64,000 nucleotides of DNA from Stereocaulon alpinum (GCA_018257865.1 JAEUBA010000049.1:177905-241904), one strand, 5' to 3'; numbered from the stretch's first letter, positions 46,201 to 59,115 are shown. The notes: generated by a model from the sequence alone, not told the origin. A program made the numbers and translations.

Positions 46201-46300
46201 ACTATTATAGTATTAGTAGAAGAATTCTTTAAAATATTAAATCTTATAAGGCCTACCCCGCAGGGAAATCTTATTTTAAAAACTTAAAAATACGGAAAAT

Positions 46301-46314
46301 ATAATATATACTCT
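46301..46314 (+). repeat. Target-site duplication, left copy (LINE)
   Basis: ATAATATATACTCT, identical over 14 bases to 51,767-51,780. The two copies bracket the LINE exactly at the end of its terminal ATCA repeats, as expected for target-primed reverse transcription. Confidence 0.75.
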
Positions 46315-49300
46315 AGATATATAATACGTTCCTATAGGAATCCTTTTATTAATAGAAGGATCTGATGGCGACGACAACGAGCACGACGGGCGAGCAGGCC
46401 TACTAGGCCAGACGAGCGATCACACCGGGTTACGAACCCAGCAAAATAACACGAGATGGGGGGGGAGGAGAGAAGGGAGGTGTTGGTGGTGAAGGTAGAT
46501 AAGGAACGCGTCCCGACGCGACAACGGGGCGACAGCGACAATAGTAGAAACCTACTAAAGGTCTACAGGGCCCTCAAGGCAGGGAAAGAATTAAAGAAAG
46601 AATACGGTATATAAAGGCTACGGAACAGGCGCTGCTAGAGTTTATAGAGAAGGTCTAAGGGACGCTATAGGCAAATATGAACGAGACCGCATAGGGCTTC
46701 TTCTAGAATACGGTAGAAAGGATTACGGAGTATATACAGGAGAACACCGCTGAAAGATACGCTGCGAAGGAGTACCGCAGCTAACTAACGCGTAAAGACC
46801 ACTCGACCGGAAGGGTAAACAACAGCTAGGCGGACATAGCCCGCACGGCCTAAAGGGGCTAAAACACCATCTACCCAGCTACACCTAGGGCAGAAGACAT
46901 TAAGAAAGCGAAGCAGGTAACGGTTAGGATCGATAACACCAGCGAAAAGACACAGATAGCTACAGCGACTCTTCCCTAACTAGTATAAACATTTAGGGGA
47001 GCAGGGGGAGTAGCTGGGGAGATTATCGCAGTAAGGAGGACCACAGGGGGGGATATTATTCTCCAGACAGCCTCAGTAAAGGCTAGGGAGGAGTTAGAGA
47101 AGGACGACGGGTAGGTAAGGAGACTCTACAGGTCAGCGAGAGTCCTCCAGAAGACAGTAATAGTAGCGATCTATAGAGTAAAAAAGACAATAGACATAAA
47201 GGACTAACAGGGGATCTTTAAAACCCTGAGGAAAGATAATAGGAAGCTCTACCTAGAGTTAGAGATAACAAAGGCTGAATAGCCTATATTTGCGTCGAAG
47301 CTAGACGCACTTAGGAGGGAGAAGAGATTCTCCACACTAATAATCGAGGTCCTAAGCCCGGAGGCGGCGAACCGGCTTATTATAGAGGGGATAGTAGTAG
47401 AGAACAGCCTCCTCTTCTGCGATCGCTAGGAGAGAGAAGCCGCCCCTAAGCAGTACTTTAACTGCTATAGGTACGGATATATTACTAAGGCGTGCAAACA
47501 CCCTACCCGCTGTAGGATATACGCCCAAAACCATACGACTAATAATCACGTGGAAAGAGCTAGCAGCAAGCCTAAGTGCGTAGTGTATAAGGGGGAGCAC
47601 CCAGCATAGAGCAAAACCTGCTTAATCTAACAGAAGGAGAACACTAAGGCCAGGCAGAGAATCGAGCGTAAGCTGAAATACTTTAAAGAGACCCTAAAGT
47701 AACACCTAGTAGGGCCTACGCCGGCGATACTAGGAAGGACTAGCCCAGAAGGGTGGCGTAAAGTGATCTCTAAAGGGAAGAGGAAGGCCTTAGAGGACAT
47801 AACAGACAAGCCCTAGAAAGGAACTAGGGAGGCAGCGAAGAGGGGACGACCGACAACCCTCTCTAAAGCAGAATAAGGGTAACGGCCCCTATCTATAGAG
47901 AGGATCAGTCCGACGAACACCCTCAAGCAGACTTTAGGAGTGGCAAAGACTGCTGAGACCACCCAAATACAGGAGAACGTCTAGGCGGCCCTCACCTAAT
48001 AAGGAATACACCCTACCTGAAAATACTGCAGTATAATATACAGAGGAAGAAGGATACGGTGATAGCACCACTTCTTAAAAACGAAGATATAAAAGACATA
48101 GACGTATTAACGATTTAAGAGCCGGCACGCAACCTAATGAACAGAACCTCGTATAATACGAGCACAAGTAGGTTCCACCTAGCCTACGGGGGAGACCTAG
48201 AGGCTAGAACGTGCTTCTATATAAATAAAAGGATAGATCCTAACGACTGGGGGGTAGAGTACTAGGAGGGCGACTTATACTTATTATAGATCTAGACTAA
48301 GAGAACCCGAAATGACGCTAACGCTAAGGACGAAAACACTAAGGAGCTGATGGTAGAGAGGGTGTAGGTGTATAACGTCTATAACCCTTCGCCGGTGAGC
48401 TATATATCGGTGGATAGCCCTACGACTATCCTAAGGCTAAAGGAGGCCTTAGAAAGCGAAGGCGAACACATTATAGTAGGGGATTTCAACCTATACCACC
48501 CCTAATAGAATAACCTAGGACGAGCTATATACTATACGATAGCAGATAGGCTGCTGGAAGTAGTAGGAGAGAAGGGGATAGTCCTTAGACTACCGGAGAA
48601 GTCGGTTATATGGTAAAGCAGGGGCTTAGAGAGCGCTATCGACCTTATATTCCTAACCGAAGGCGCGTATAATACGATGGCGAAGTGCGGAGTAAGAGAA
48701 GACCTTAATATAGGGTCGGATTATATACTAATTGTAACGGAGCTAGAATAGACCTAGAGCGAGCGCCGGGTGCACTAGAAGAGAGCCTAGAAAAGGATAG
48801 AGACGGAGGCGACCAGCGAGGAGATCCGGAAACACGTAAGGATCCTAAATAGGGTTATAGGCAGATACTTATTAGACTCAGAGGAAGCGATTGACCTATA
48901 TGTTGATAAGCTTATAGCTGCGCTGCAGGAGGTGGTAGAGAATACTATCCCATTTAAGGAACCCTACGCCGGAGCCAAACTATACTAGAATAGGGCGTAT
49001 ACGAGAGTTACTAAGGCGTTATAGGCAGCGCTTAAGGCCTACCGCTACAGCAGAAATATATAGACTGAGGAGGCTCTCCGCTAGACTAAAAGGAAAAAGG
49101 TTACTATCCTACGAAAGACTAGGACGATAGCTTTCTGAGAGGGGGTCTATAGAGTATTACTAAGGCTAGGAGGAGTATAGCAACTCGCTAAGTAGGGAAG
49201 GGAGAGGAGTATACGCCCTAAAGAGCTACTATAATTCCCAGCTATTAAAGACGGGAACGGGAATAAAGCGACAGACTTTAAAGGGAAGGTAGAGGCCTTA

Positions 49301-51766
49301 AGGAGGGTCCTCTTCCCGCCCCTACCCCTAGCGGACCTAACGGATATTAAGGGGGCTAATTACCTAGAGCCTATTGTAATAGACAGCGAGATTACCGCAA
49401 AGGAGGTAAGGGACGCGATCTGGCACCCAGCAGCGGATAAGGCCCTAGGGATTTCAGGGATCCCGAATAGGTTCCTAAGAGCGGTGTATACGGAAATAGG
49501 GGAGACCTTTCAAAGGGTATTTTAAGCGTGCCTAGATCGTAGATACCACCTAAAGAAGTTCCGCGAAGCGAATACAGTAATACTAAAGAAGCTGAAGAAG
49601 ACTAATTACTCTGAGCCTAAGGCCTATCGACCTATCGCACTACTAGACACACTCGGGAAAGTATTAGAGACAGTAATAGTAAAACGACTCAGCGGAATAG
49701 CTGAAGCAAATTACCTACTCCCAGAATACCAGATAGGAGGTAGGAAGAGACGTTTAGTAGAAACAGCCCTAGAGACTATTATAGACTCGATCTATATAAT
49801 ATAGAACTAAGGTAAGGATAACGTAGCGAGTTTACTGTTACTAGATATAGTAGGAGTATTTGATAATATATCCCATAAAAGGCTGCTCTATAACTTAAGG
49901 ATGAAAGGAATCCCTAAGGGGATTATCCGGTGGACTACGAGCTTCCTTAAGGACAGAGCGACATCAATAACCCTAGGGGGTAGGACCAGTCTAGTTAAGG
50001 CGGTAGAAACGGGGATCCCGCAAGGATTACTAATATCACCAATCCTATTCCTCTTCTTTAATGCGCCACTAATTAAAGTATACTTAAAGGCAAAGATCCC
50101 AGTACAGGTAGGAGGATTCGTAGATAACGTGCACCTGCTGGTATACAGTAAGACAACGGAAACGAACTACAGGTGGCTAGAACAGGCCCACAAGCTCTGC
50201 CAAACGTAGGCGAAAACATACAGGGCGACGTTCGCGCCCCAGAAGTACAAACTAGTATATCTGTCGCACGCCCCTAAAAGGTTTAATATAAAGGAGACGG
50301 TACAATTTAGTAACGTAGAGGTTAAGCTGGAAGCGAGTATTAGGGTCCTAGGGCTATACATTAACACCAAACTCCGCTAGGGCCTATATATAGCGTAGGT
50401 GAAGGCAAAGACCGCCACTCAAGCCCGGGCGATTAAGTGCCTAGCAGGATCAACTTAGGGAGCTATATTTAAGAAGTACAGGAAGGTATACAGTATAGCG
50501 GTAAGGCCTATACTTACATTCGCCGCTCCGATATAGCATACCCCTACCGGGGGGCGGGGAGCTGTGGAAAAGCACGTTAAGACGCTCGCGATAATACAGA
50601 ACGACTGCCTACGGACAGTACTCAGAGTATATAAGGCAACACCGGTCCAGGTCCTAGAAGCGGAAGCAGTTATTATGCCTATCTAAACCTATCTAGACGC
50701 CCTAGTTATGAGATACTAGGCACTGAGGGGAGTACACCCCTTAACAATCGAAGGCAACCGCTTAATCCGTAGGAGACTGCGGGGAAGGAGAGGAAGGGCG
50801 CGCCCAACACGCCTAACCCTATCACTAGAAAAGGAAGAATAGGCCCTGCAGGAGCTTAAGGCGAAGGATTAGGATCAAGCGGTAACGGCGATAAGGAGGA
50901 AGGCACATTAGCATAACCCAAAAACGGATGTCGAGGAGTATCAAGACGTAGGCGTCCTAGCTAAGAAGATACGAGGCTGGGCAACGGCGAAGTAGATCGA
51001 GCGGTAGGAGGTATATAAGGATACTATCCCTAAGCACTCTCGCACACCCGTATAGAATGAACCGTTGTTCGGAGAAAGGTATAACTACCACCTAAAGCTT
51101 AGGAAGGCAGAAAGCTTAATAGCAGTCCAACTCCGAAGTGGGAAGAATAGGTTTAACCACTTCCTTTATAAGGCGAGGGTGCTAGGGGTCCGCAGTGCCC
51201 GCTGTAGTTATAGATAGAGGAATTAGGATATGAAGTATATTCTCCTACACTGCCTAGAGCTTAGCGACACTTGAAGGGAACTTATTAAAGAGGTAGAGAC
51301 TTATAATATTAGGACTATACTAGCTGAGGTCACCGGTATAAGAGCGGCTGTGAGATAGCTGGTTAGGTTAGGATTCCTAACGCAGTATCGACTTACTAGG
51401 GAACAGCTCTCCCAGTCTAAACTCCCTATCGGAGTAGAACCGGCAACAAAAACCCCAAAGACAAAGAAGCCTAAGCGCAAGTGGAAGCTAAAGGCGGCGG
51501 AGCTGCCGGAGTGTTATAGGGCCTATTAGGGCAACGGAGATCATCGTTACCGGTGTTATAGAGCCTAGCGGCGAGGTCGGATAGGCGGAGTAGAACGATA
51601 AGTAAGCTAATAAGCGAAAGTTTTTGGCTAGAAGGGGCGACTCTAGAAAGGTTTCTTTCGCGTCTAGAGGGCCTTCAACCCCCCTAGATTTCCTAATAAT
51701 GTAAGAGAACACCCTCATTAGTATATATAGATACTAGAATAGGCGTATAAATCAATCAATCAATCA
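46315..51766 (+). mobile_element. Tad-like LINE (non-LTR retrotransposon), near full length, RIP-mutated
   Basis: About 5.45 kb with higher GC than its surroundings. ORF1 ends in three zinc knuckles (47,455-47,640): CYRYGYITKAC (from CxxCxxxGHxxxxC), CRIYAQNHTTNNH and CVVYKGEHPA. ORF2 starts near 48,010 with an APE-type endonuclease: ILQYNI, IQEPARN, NVYNPSP, GDFNLYHP (near 48,478), AIDLIF and GSDY. Reverse transcriptase follows (49,430-50,200): YRPIALLDTLGK, FDNISH, GIPQGLLISPILFLF and FVDN in place of the catalytic YADD. A C-terminal Cys/His motif (SARCSY...YILLHC, near 51,190-51,255) is typical of the Tad group. The 3' end is a short ATCA tandem repeat. In-frame stops, mostly TAG, break every domain, so the copy is dead. 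The longest intact stretch is 102 codons in the RT (49,901-50,209). No RNase H domain was recognised. Confidence 0.88.
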
Positions 51767-51768
51767 AT
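51748..51768 (+). repeat. ATCA tandem repeat at the LINE 3' end
   Basis: About four to five copies of ATCA/AATC close the LINE, the kind of short tail found instead of poly-A in Tad-like elements. It abuts the right target-site duplication. Confidence 0.7.
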
Positions 51769-51780
51769 AATATATACTCT
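51767..51780 (+). repeat. Target-site duplication, right copy (LINE)
   Basis: Identical 14-base partner of 46,301-46,314, starting immediately after the ATCA tail. Confidence 0.75.
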
Positions 51781-53149
51781 CTAGTAGTCGATTATTTTAG
51801 TACTGTTTTAAGTAATATATTAATAGTTCTATAAAAATTATATTTAGAACGAAATTCTTCTCTATATCTAGCTTACTTATACCGGCTAATAGATATCTTC
51901 CGTAACTATCGACGGCGACGTCTATAGCTACTATAATAAAGCGCTATATATCTAGCACTTATAGGGGTATTACTAAGATAGTATAGAAGGGGGGCGGCGC
52001 TTTTTAGAAGAAAAATAATAGAAGATTATAATATCCTATATAAAGATATAAAGTACTAGAAAAGTATCGCGCTTTCCTAAAAGATTATGTTATTAGCCTC
52101 ATAGCTAGTTTTGCGCTATCAGTAGACCCCAGCTAAATTAGGGTCTGTATCCTATATTAATTGCGGACCCTGAAATTAGCCAAATTAGTAACTTAAGGTA
52201 AATGATAGTAGTATCCGCAACCTCAAATTACTATACTAGGTATCTATAACGTTAGTATTAATAGTTACTTTACTAAACTAACGCAGTAATCGCGTAATCC
52301 TTCTAGAATATAAATTATATACGCTCAGCTAGTATATCGATAATATTAGTAATAGGGAAGTCGTCTAAGTTAGATAGTTTAGACATGGCCAGCGATAGAG
52401 ACACACCTGTACGCGGTACTAGCTACGAACCTAAATACCTATTCAGAGCTAAGATGTCTCCCCTAATATATTGCAGGTTGAACGATATTAAGACGTCGCG
52501 TAGTTACTAAGAACTCCGTGCAGAGTTTTTTAGGCAACGCGATAATACCTACCTTAACTCTACTACGACTATTATACCTCCCCTATAATCGAGACTAAAT
52601 AGTAAGAATTAGTATCAGGTATAGTATCTTAGCCTAATAAGTAAAGAGTATAGGTAACACCTACCCAGCTGTTAATTTAAAAAATCTAATATCTACGTAC
52701 GCTCGATACGTATCTACTAGTTAAGACTAACGCGCAGTCTATCTTAGGGGAAGGCTAGGGTTATAGGTATATAGGACTAAGAGAAGGATATACTAAGTTA
52801 TAAATTAGAAGGCGTATTTTAGAAAAGGACGGCCCCTATCTAAGTAGCTAGGCGAGCCTTTAGTATAAGCGGCGCCGTATAACTATAATTATAAGCTGAA
52901 GGGTTAGCTCCCCCCTAAAGTAAAGTATATAAGGATAGAAGTAAGTACTATCTAATATAACCAGCGGGATATTATACTATCCGATTCTTTATATAAGTAT
53001 AGGCCTCCTAGGCGGTATATATAGCTTCCCCCCTTTCTTATATCCTTAACTAGCAAACTACCGAACAGCTAAATCTAGTACTACTACGGATACTAATAAA
53101 CACTACTAATTAGCGCTAATAACTCGAACCCTTATAAGATAGCTATACA
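51781..53149. other. AT-rich repeat remnant, possible minus-strand LTR
   Basis: RIP-like sequence between the LINE and its orphan 3' fragment. On the minus strand a purine-rich run (53,150-53,169) is followed at 53,149 by TGTATAGC, the shape of a polypurine tract followed by an LTR start, so part of this region may be a minus-strand LTR. No coding motif was recognised. Confidence 0.3.
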
Positions 53150-53169
53150 CCCCCTCCTCCCCCCCCCCC
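53150..53169 (-). repeat. Polypyrimidine run (polypurine on minus strand)
   Basis: Twenty bases of C with two T. On the minus strand it reads as a G-rich purine tract immediately followed by TG, which suggests a retroelement polypurine tract but could be a simple repeat. Confidence 0.4.
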
Positions 53170-53504
53170 GTATTAATATAGTAAAGGTTAAAGAAAGTTA
53201 TAAAGCGCTCAGCGCTATAATAAAGTTAAAGGATATAGAAGAATATAGTAGGGTCCTTAAGAGCTAAGTATAGTACAAAGGGCGTGTATTATAGTTAGTA
53301 TTAGAAATAATGTTATAGAGCGCTTAGTATAATATTAAAGAATATAGTTAAGAGTTACCGGTGTTAAGGAGGCCTAGGGTATAATCCCTAGACCAAAAGC
53401 AATTATATTATTAAGGATAAGCGGGAGTTTTTATCCAAGTACTATACTATAGTTTCTCTTACGGCTAGGAAAGGCACACTACGTGTACTATCTACTAGTT
53501 TCAC

Positions 53505-53579
53505 AAATAATATAATAGAACACCCTTATTAGTATATATAGATACTAGAATAGGCGTATAAACCAATCAATCAATCAAT
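53505..53579 (+). mobile_element. 5'-truncated copy of the LINE 3' end
   Basis: About 70 bases nearly identical to the last bases of the LINE (51,700-51,766), including GATACTAGAATAGGCG and the ATCA tail. The differences seen are mostly C/T or G/A. It is a dead-on-arrival insertion of the same family, as produced by incomplete reverse transcription. Confidence 0.75.
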
Positions 53580-53660
53580 AGTTTAGATATATCCTCCGCT
53601 ATAGTAGGTTTGTTCGAGTTGGATAGTTTAGATATATCCTCCGCTATAGTAGGTATATTT
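53576..53660 (+). repeat. Tandem repeat, about 45-base period
   Basis: TAGTTTAGATATATCCTCCG followed by CTATAGTAGGT occurs twice in a row starting at about 53,579 and 53,624. The spacer GAGTTGGATAG resembles short words at 52,368 and 53,650, hinting at a dispersed motif. Confidence 0.55.
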
Positions 53661-53679
53661 AAGTCGGATATTTAGATTA

Positions 53680-56600
53680 GACCCGCAGGTAGTATTATCT
53701 AAGCTATACGATAATTACTTTTATATTATATATTTAATAGCTATATATTCGATTGCTGATAGCTTAATTCTATTAGGCTTCCTCTCGCCTAAGCTTTATA
53801 CTCTATTAATCTATCCTCTATCCCCTCTATAGTATCCTTAGTAGCCTACTCCTTAAGTTCTTCTCCTATTAGAGTAATATTTAAATATACTATTTTATTA
53901 TCTATAATCTACCTTTCTACTAACTTACTCTACTCTTCTATATCTATAATATAATTCTCTTCCTAAAGCTCCTTACTTACTTATAGGCCGGCCTCCTTAC
54001 GTATACGCTCAAAGTCCTATATTAAAAATACCCGGATTTCTATTATATCCGTTAAGTTATAACCGTAGGTAAGGGAAGCTAAAAAACTATTATTATTTCT
54101 AGACTCTAAATTAGTCTTATTAAGATACCTATTATTAAATAGTTCTTTAGTCTTAATTTTAGTATTAGCTGATAATATATACCTATAATTATATCTTATA
54201 TATACTATATATTCTTTATCTCTTCTATACTCTTCTTTTTAGCCTATTATACTAGTATTATCTATTCCTAACTCCTCTAAAACGCTCTAAAAGTCCGGTT
54301 AATTCTTTAGATCTTCTAGGGAATTCTTAAACGTATTAGTAACTAGTAGTCGACGGTTCTTACCCTACCTATTTATATAGTAGTAGTCTATTATTTAATA
54401 ATAAAGTATTCCCGTAACTATCCGCCTTCTGAAATTACCTATATTATACTATACGTTTCTTATATATTCGTATATAGCTTAAGGTTTTATTAGCTTATAG
54501 GTTATTCTTTAAGTATTAGGTTAACTTACTACTAACTAATATACTGTCCTATCTCTTAATCCTATAGGAGCTATATTCGTATTCTTCGAATATATAATAA
54601 AGCGCTGTTATAACAAAAATAATAGTATTAGCGGGTAAAGGTTTCTATAGATCCGCACTCTTATACCTAAGTCTAATACCGCTTATTATACTAAAAAAGA
54701 AAATATAATATAGACTTATTATAATTACTAGTACTAAAAAATAACCCTTATCTTAAATCTATTAGCTATATATTTCGTTCTTATTTAGGAAAGAAGAATA
54801 CTTATACCTTTCTCTAAATCTATAAAAGTAAATTATATATTAAATAGTAGGTTTAATATAATATTCTTCCGGTCCTTAATTATTTAGTATAGCTATTCTA
54901 CTACTATTTTAACAGTTAATCTTATTCTCCTTATTATAAAACTTCTGAATTCGCTTAGGCTATCTAGAAGCTGCGAAAATATTAGCTAATACGCAGTATT
55001 AGATAAATAGGTAGAGGTTTAGGAGTATTAACCTTATAAGCTTCTTTAGGAGTTAGTATATTACTAAAGGTATTTAGATTACTAATAACTTAAGGCCCCT
55101 TTATCCTTTAGAGCTTAGCCTTCTATTCTCTCTATATTCTTATTATAAGGTTACTTAGAGCTACTAGGTCTTATTCTAGCTATAGTAATAGGCTATTAGT
55201 ATTATTACCGCTTATAATCTTAGAGATAAATATAGGCTTTATTACGTAGAAGATATATTAATATTCCTATAAGGAATAGTATCTTTACGCTTAATAACGC
55301 CTAAAACTACCCTAAGCGATAGGTCCCGCCGCCTCCTCTATAGCCGCCTCCTTATATTTATCTTTAGGTTTAATATTAGATATATATATAGGTATAGGTA
55401 ACGAAGTCGATAATAGTCTAGGCTATATCCTTTTAGATAATAGAACTTAATCGTTAGGATTAGATAATTATCCTATAGTCGTAGTACTAGAATTCGGCCG
55501 CTTACGCTGTATAGGTAGTATAGTACGGGTTAGCTATCGCTACTTATATTATACCGACTATAATAATTAGTTAGTATAAGACTTATATATTAAGGTATAT
55601 ATACTATTAATCTATCCTTCCGTCTACTAATTATATTCTCTCTCGATTTTTAATATTTCCTACTAGTATATTTGAACCTATCGGTTATTATTTATTAGGG
55701 TATTTAGGTAGATCGTCTAGTACACTAGCTATTCTACTCTATATATAAAGATATTCGGTATCGTTATCCCTATACTATTAGCTATTTTAGCTATATTTAA
55801 TAAATACGCGTCTCTAATTTATTATTTACTAAGCTGCGTTAGTAGTTCCTAGTATTAGTATTCCCCTAAGGACCTCGTTTTATAGTATAGTTCTATATTA
55901 TTTCCTTCTTTCTATATTAGCGTGTTAAATATACGCGTAATATTAATAGGTAACTTACGATATTCTTTTAGGTAATACTTATATCGCTTTGCGATATAGT
56001 ATTAATCTTAGATATTAACAGCTACGTTAGTTTATACTATACGGTTAATAGGTTATATCTATTATTATATACTAATTATACTTATAATAGAGGTCTGATT
56101 TATTATATAAAAGCCTATCTTTTCTATCTCCTAAATATAAAGTTATCTAACGGACTAAATATAGGAGTAGAGGAAAGTTATATACCTATAATAATAGTAG
56201 GTACTAGTTTCTTTATAGGGCTAGTTATAAGGTTATTAGAGAGTATATTAATATTATTAACGCTAGTTATCTTTAAAGAGACCTCTTCTTTATATATTTA
56301 TTTAGAGGTATCCTTATTAAGGTTATTATTATATCTTTAATATTTCCTAAGCTCTACTACTCTATTACTCTCTTTAATACTTCTCTTAGGCCCTAGCTAC
56401 TTTTCTTTAATAGCCTTAATCTACTAATATATTAATACTTAGAATAAGTTACTTAGTTTAAAGCGTATCTTTCGCTTATTCGCTTTAGTCTCCTAGGCTT
56501 TTTTAGTAGCTACCGCTCGTTCTACCTTTATCTTAGCTATTATTAGAAGATTTTTGTTATCTATCTAATATATATAAGGGTCTTCGCTAGTAATAAGGTG

Positions 56601-57000
56601 GTATAAGGTTATTAAGGAGTATTATCTATAATAATATAGCTAGCTATAGGTGGCTAGACGGGTAAGGTCCTTAGAAAAGGAGGCGAAGTTTTTTAGAAAG
56701 GGGAGGCTTCTTTAGTATATTATTATTATATTATTTTAATTAATATCGAATTAGCTTAGAGTCTATTAACTAAGTTAAATAGAAACTTAGCTAAGTCGGA
56801 CTAACTTCTATCTAACTTAGATAGAATTCTATCTAAGTTAAATAAAACTATCCGAGTTAAATAAAATTTTCCTACCTTTTCGAATAGTTACTATTATAAC
56901 TATACCTCTAGCTATAGTTCCCTTATATAAGACGAATATCGCTATTTTATCTATATCCTTAATAAGTATACACTACCTCTACCCTATTAGCTTAGGACCT
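53680..57000 (-). pseudogene. RIP-decayed coding sequence, minus strand, unidentified
   Basis: Minus-strand reading of about 53.75-54.5 kb gives a coherent frame with mostly TAG stops, including NRRLLVTNTFKNSLEDL, VLEELGIDNTSI and a charged, coiled-coil-like stretch (DFERIRKEAGL, LVER, IDNKIVYLNITLIGEELKE). I cannot assign it. The remaining 54.5-57 kb is too AT-rich for me to read with confidence. It may belong to the same large decayed element as the following region. Confidence 0.3.
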
Positions 57001-57479
57001 TAAGACCTTAGATACTACCTACTTAAGTATCTATTAATAAATATATATAGAGCTAGACTTACTAGATTCGCTATAGTATATTAATAATATATACTTTACC
57101 GCCGGCTCTTAAGTTATATAGGTACGATATAGAGTTATATTATTAGCTCAACCGATTAAATTAGTTCTTCGACTTAGTTAATAATAATTAGATACCTCCT
57201 TCCGTTTATAAGATATCCTATAAAGAGAATCTCTACTAGTAGATATATATTAAGCTGGCGGAACTATATCCTCTATAGTAGCAACAGTATTTAGATTTGT
57301 TAGAGATAACTAATTTAGGTTAGGGAAAGTAGTAGGTAGTATTAGCTAGGTCTTTATAGTATAATTCTAAGATATAAATATTATATTAGTAGTCTTAAGT
57401 TAAATAGTATAGTTTCTCTATACTCTCTAATTTAAATAACAGGGTCTGCTATTTATAGTATTTAAACTAGTCCTTAAAT

Positions 57480-57985
57480 TTATACCTTCTATCTTTACTA
57501 TTACTATTAATTAACCCGCCTAAAGTATTAAATCCTATAGTACTATATTTAATCCGTATCTATATTTACGCTTCTAGAGGTATAGGTAAGGGGGGAATAA
57601 AATAATTATAGTTTCCTTATTAGTATATCTATATAAATAATTTATCTCGCTTTTTAGAATATATAGTTAAGCTATACCGTAGCTATTTACTAGGAAAATA
57701 CTTTTTAAACTACTAGAATAAGGTTAGTATATAGTTAAGGCGGAATAGCGGAGGAGATATAGACTTACTACCGCTAGAATATATATAATAATAGGAGAGC
57801 TAGTAAATATAACTAGTTTCTCTAGTCGCCCGTAGAGATCTTCCCCTAGTAAGTCGATTAACTCTTTAAGTTTTACTAACTTCAGTATATTAGCGGTAAG
57901 TTTATTAATATATTTAGTATAAATACTATCTAGCGGTATCTTAGCCTAATTCTATATTAGACTAGCTAACTCTATAAAATCCGCG
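57480..57985 (+). repeat. Direct repeat, copy 1 (offset about 6.02 kb)
   Basis: The segment containing TATAGTTAAGCTATA (57,662) and running through CTAGCGGTATCTTAGCC is about 95% identical by eye to 63,500-64,000, in the same orientation. The differences are mostly C/T or G/A, as RIP acting separately on each copy would leave. The left boundary is approximate because similarity fades near 57,500. Confidence 0.8.
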
Positions 57986-58674
57986 TAACCTTTATTACTA
58001 TAATATAAATCCCCCCCTTTAAGCTCGTCCTAAGTAAGACTAAGGTTATTAAGCTAAGCGAGTCCTAGAAGGCTTATAACTATAGTAATAGCGCGTAGTC
58101 TATATACGCGTTTAAAGTAGTTAGTAGTTATTAGCGTAGGTATCTCCTTACTAGTAGTATAAGTAATTAAGTATTCTTTAGTATATTCAGCTTTTACTAT
58201 ATCTTAGATCCTCTAGTCCTTAGCGTAAAGAGCTGTCTTTTATACTAATAAAGGCGGGTATATAATATAATAAATCTTATAGGGAGGTAGTTATACTAGA
58301 TTAGTAGTCCTAGAGATATCTTAAGTATATAGCGTCCTATTCTTAATATACGGATAACTAATATTCTATTTATAGGCTAATAGAAATATATTATAATAAC
58401 TCTATAGCTTATTAGAAATATTACCCCCTAAGTTAAGATACTTAAGTTTAAGTCTCTTAAGACGAATATTCTCCGCTTTTTATACTTTCTTAAATATAAT
58501 CTTATCTTCTATTATAGTTATATCCTCCCTCTTTTTAGCTTTAATCTCTCTAGCGAGAGATTAGTAAGTCTAGTAGTATTAATATTATTATATATTCTAC
58601 CTATATAGGTATAGATACACCGTAGCTTTAATATTAGATATTAAGTATTAATTATCTTAGACTATTCCCTTAGC

Positions 58675-59115
58675 TAGTTCCCGACGACTTTAGCTGGTAT
58701 AATAACTAGAATAAACCCTTTCTTCGCTAATCTAGTCTAAAAGGCTACGCTTTTCTTAATTTTCTTAATATATAGATAACTAATATCCTATTAATTAGCG
58801 GAGGGATATATATTATTACTACTCTATACCTTTAACTTTAAAGGTAGGAGATACTTAGTATAATAGATTAATACTTCTAAAGTAGTAGTTATAGATAGCG
58901 TTAGAGAGCCTACTAGTACTTTAAACCTAATTATTAGCTAGTATAATAATAAGAATAAAACCTTTCTTCGCTACCCTAGTTTTAAAGGCTACGCTTTTCT
59001 CGATTTTCTTAATATATAGATAACCGAAATTCTATTAATTAGCGGAGGGATATATATTATTACCGCTCTATACCTTTAACTTTAAAGATAGGAGATACTT
59101 AGTATAATAGATTAT
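58675..59115 (+). repeat. Tandem duplication of about 244 bases
   Basis: A unit with GGCTACGCTTTTCT, AGCGGAGGGATATATATTA and GGAGATACTTAGTATAATAG occurs twice, offset by 244 bases (GGCTACG at 58,743 and 58,987). On the minus strand the frame is shared between the two copies, so the protein would also be repeated. Confidence 0.7.

Noticed and set aside
46425..46445. tRNA-like T-arm (GGGTTACGAACCC)
   Set aside because: No acceptor stem, D-arm or anticodon arm around it; it lies in the LINE 5' region.
46332..46541. 69-codon minus-strand frame at the LINE 5' end
   Set aside because: Antisense to the LINE ORF1 region with no motif.
51748..51768. ATCA repeats as a CRISPR-like or telomeric array
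   Set aside because: Only four to five 4-base units at a LINE end; spacing and length do not fit CRISPR or a telomere.
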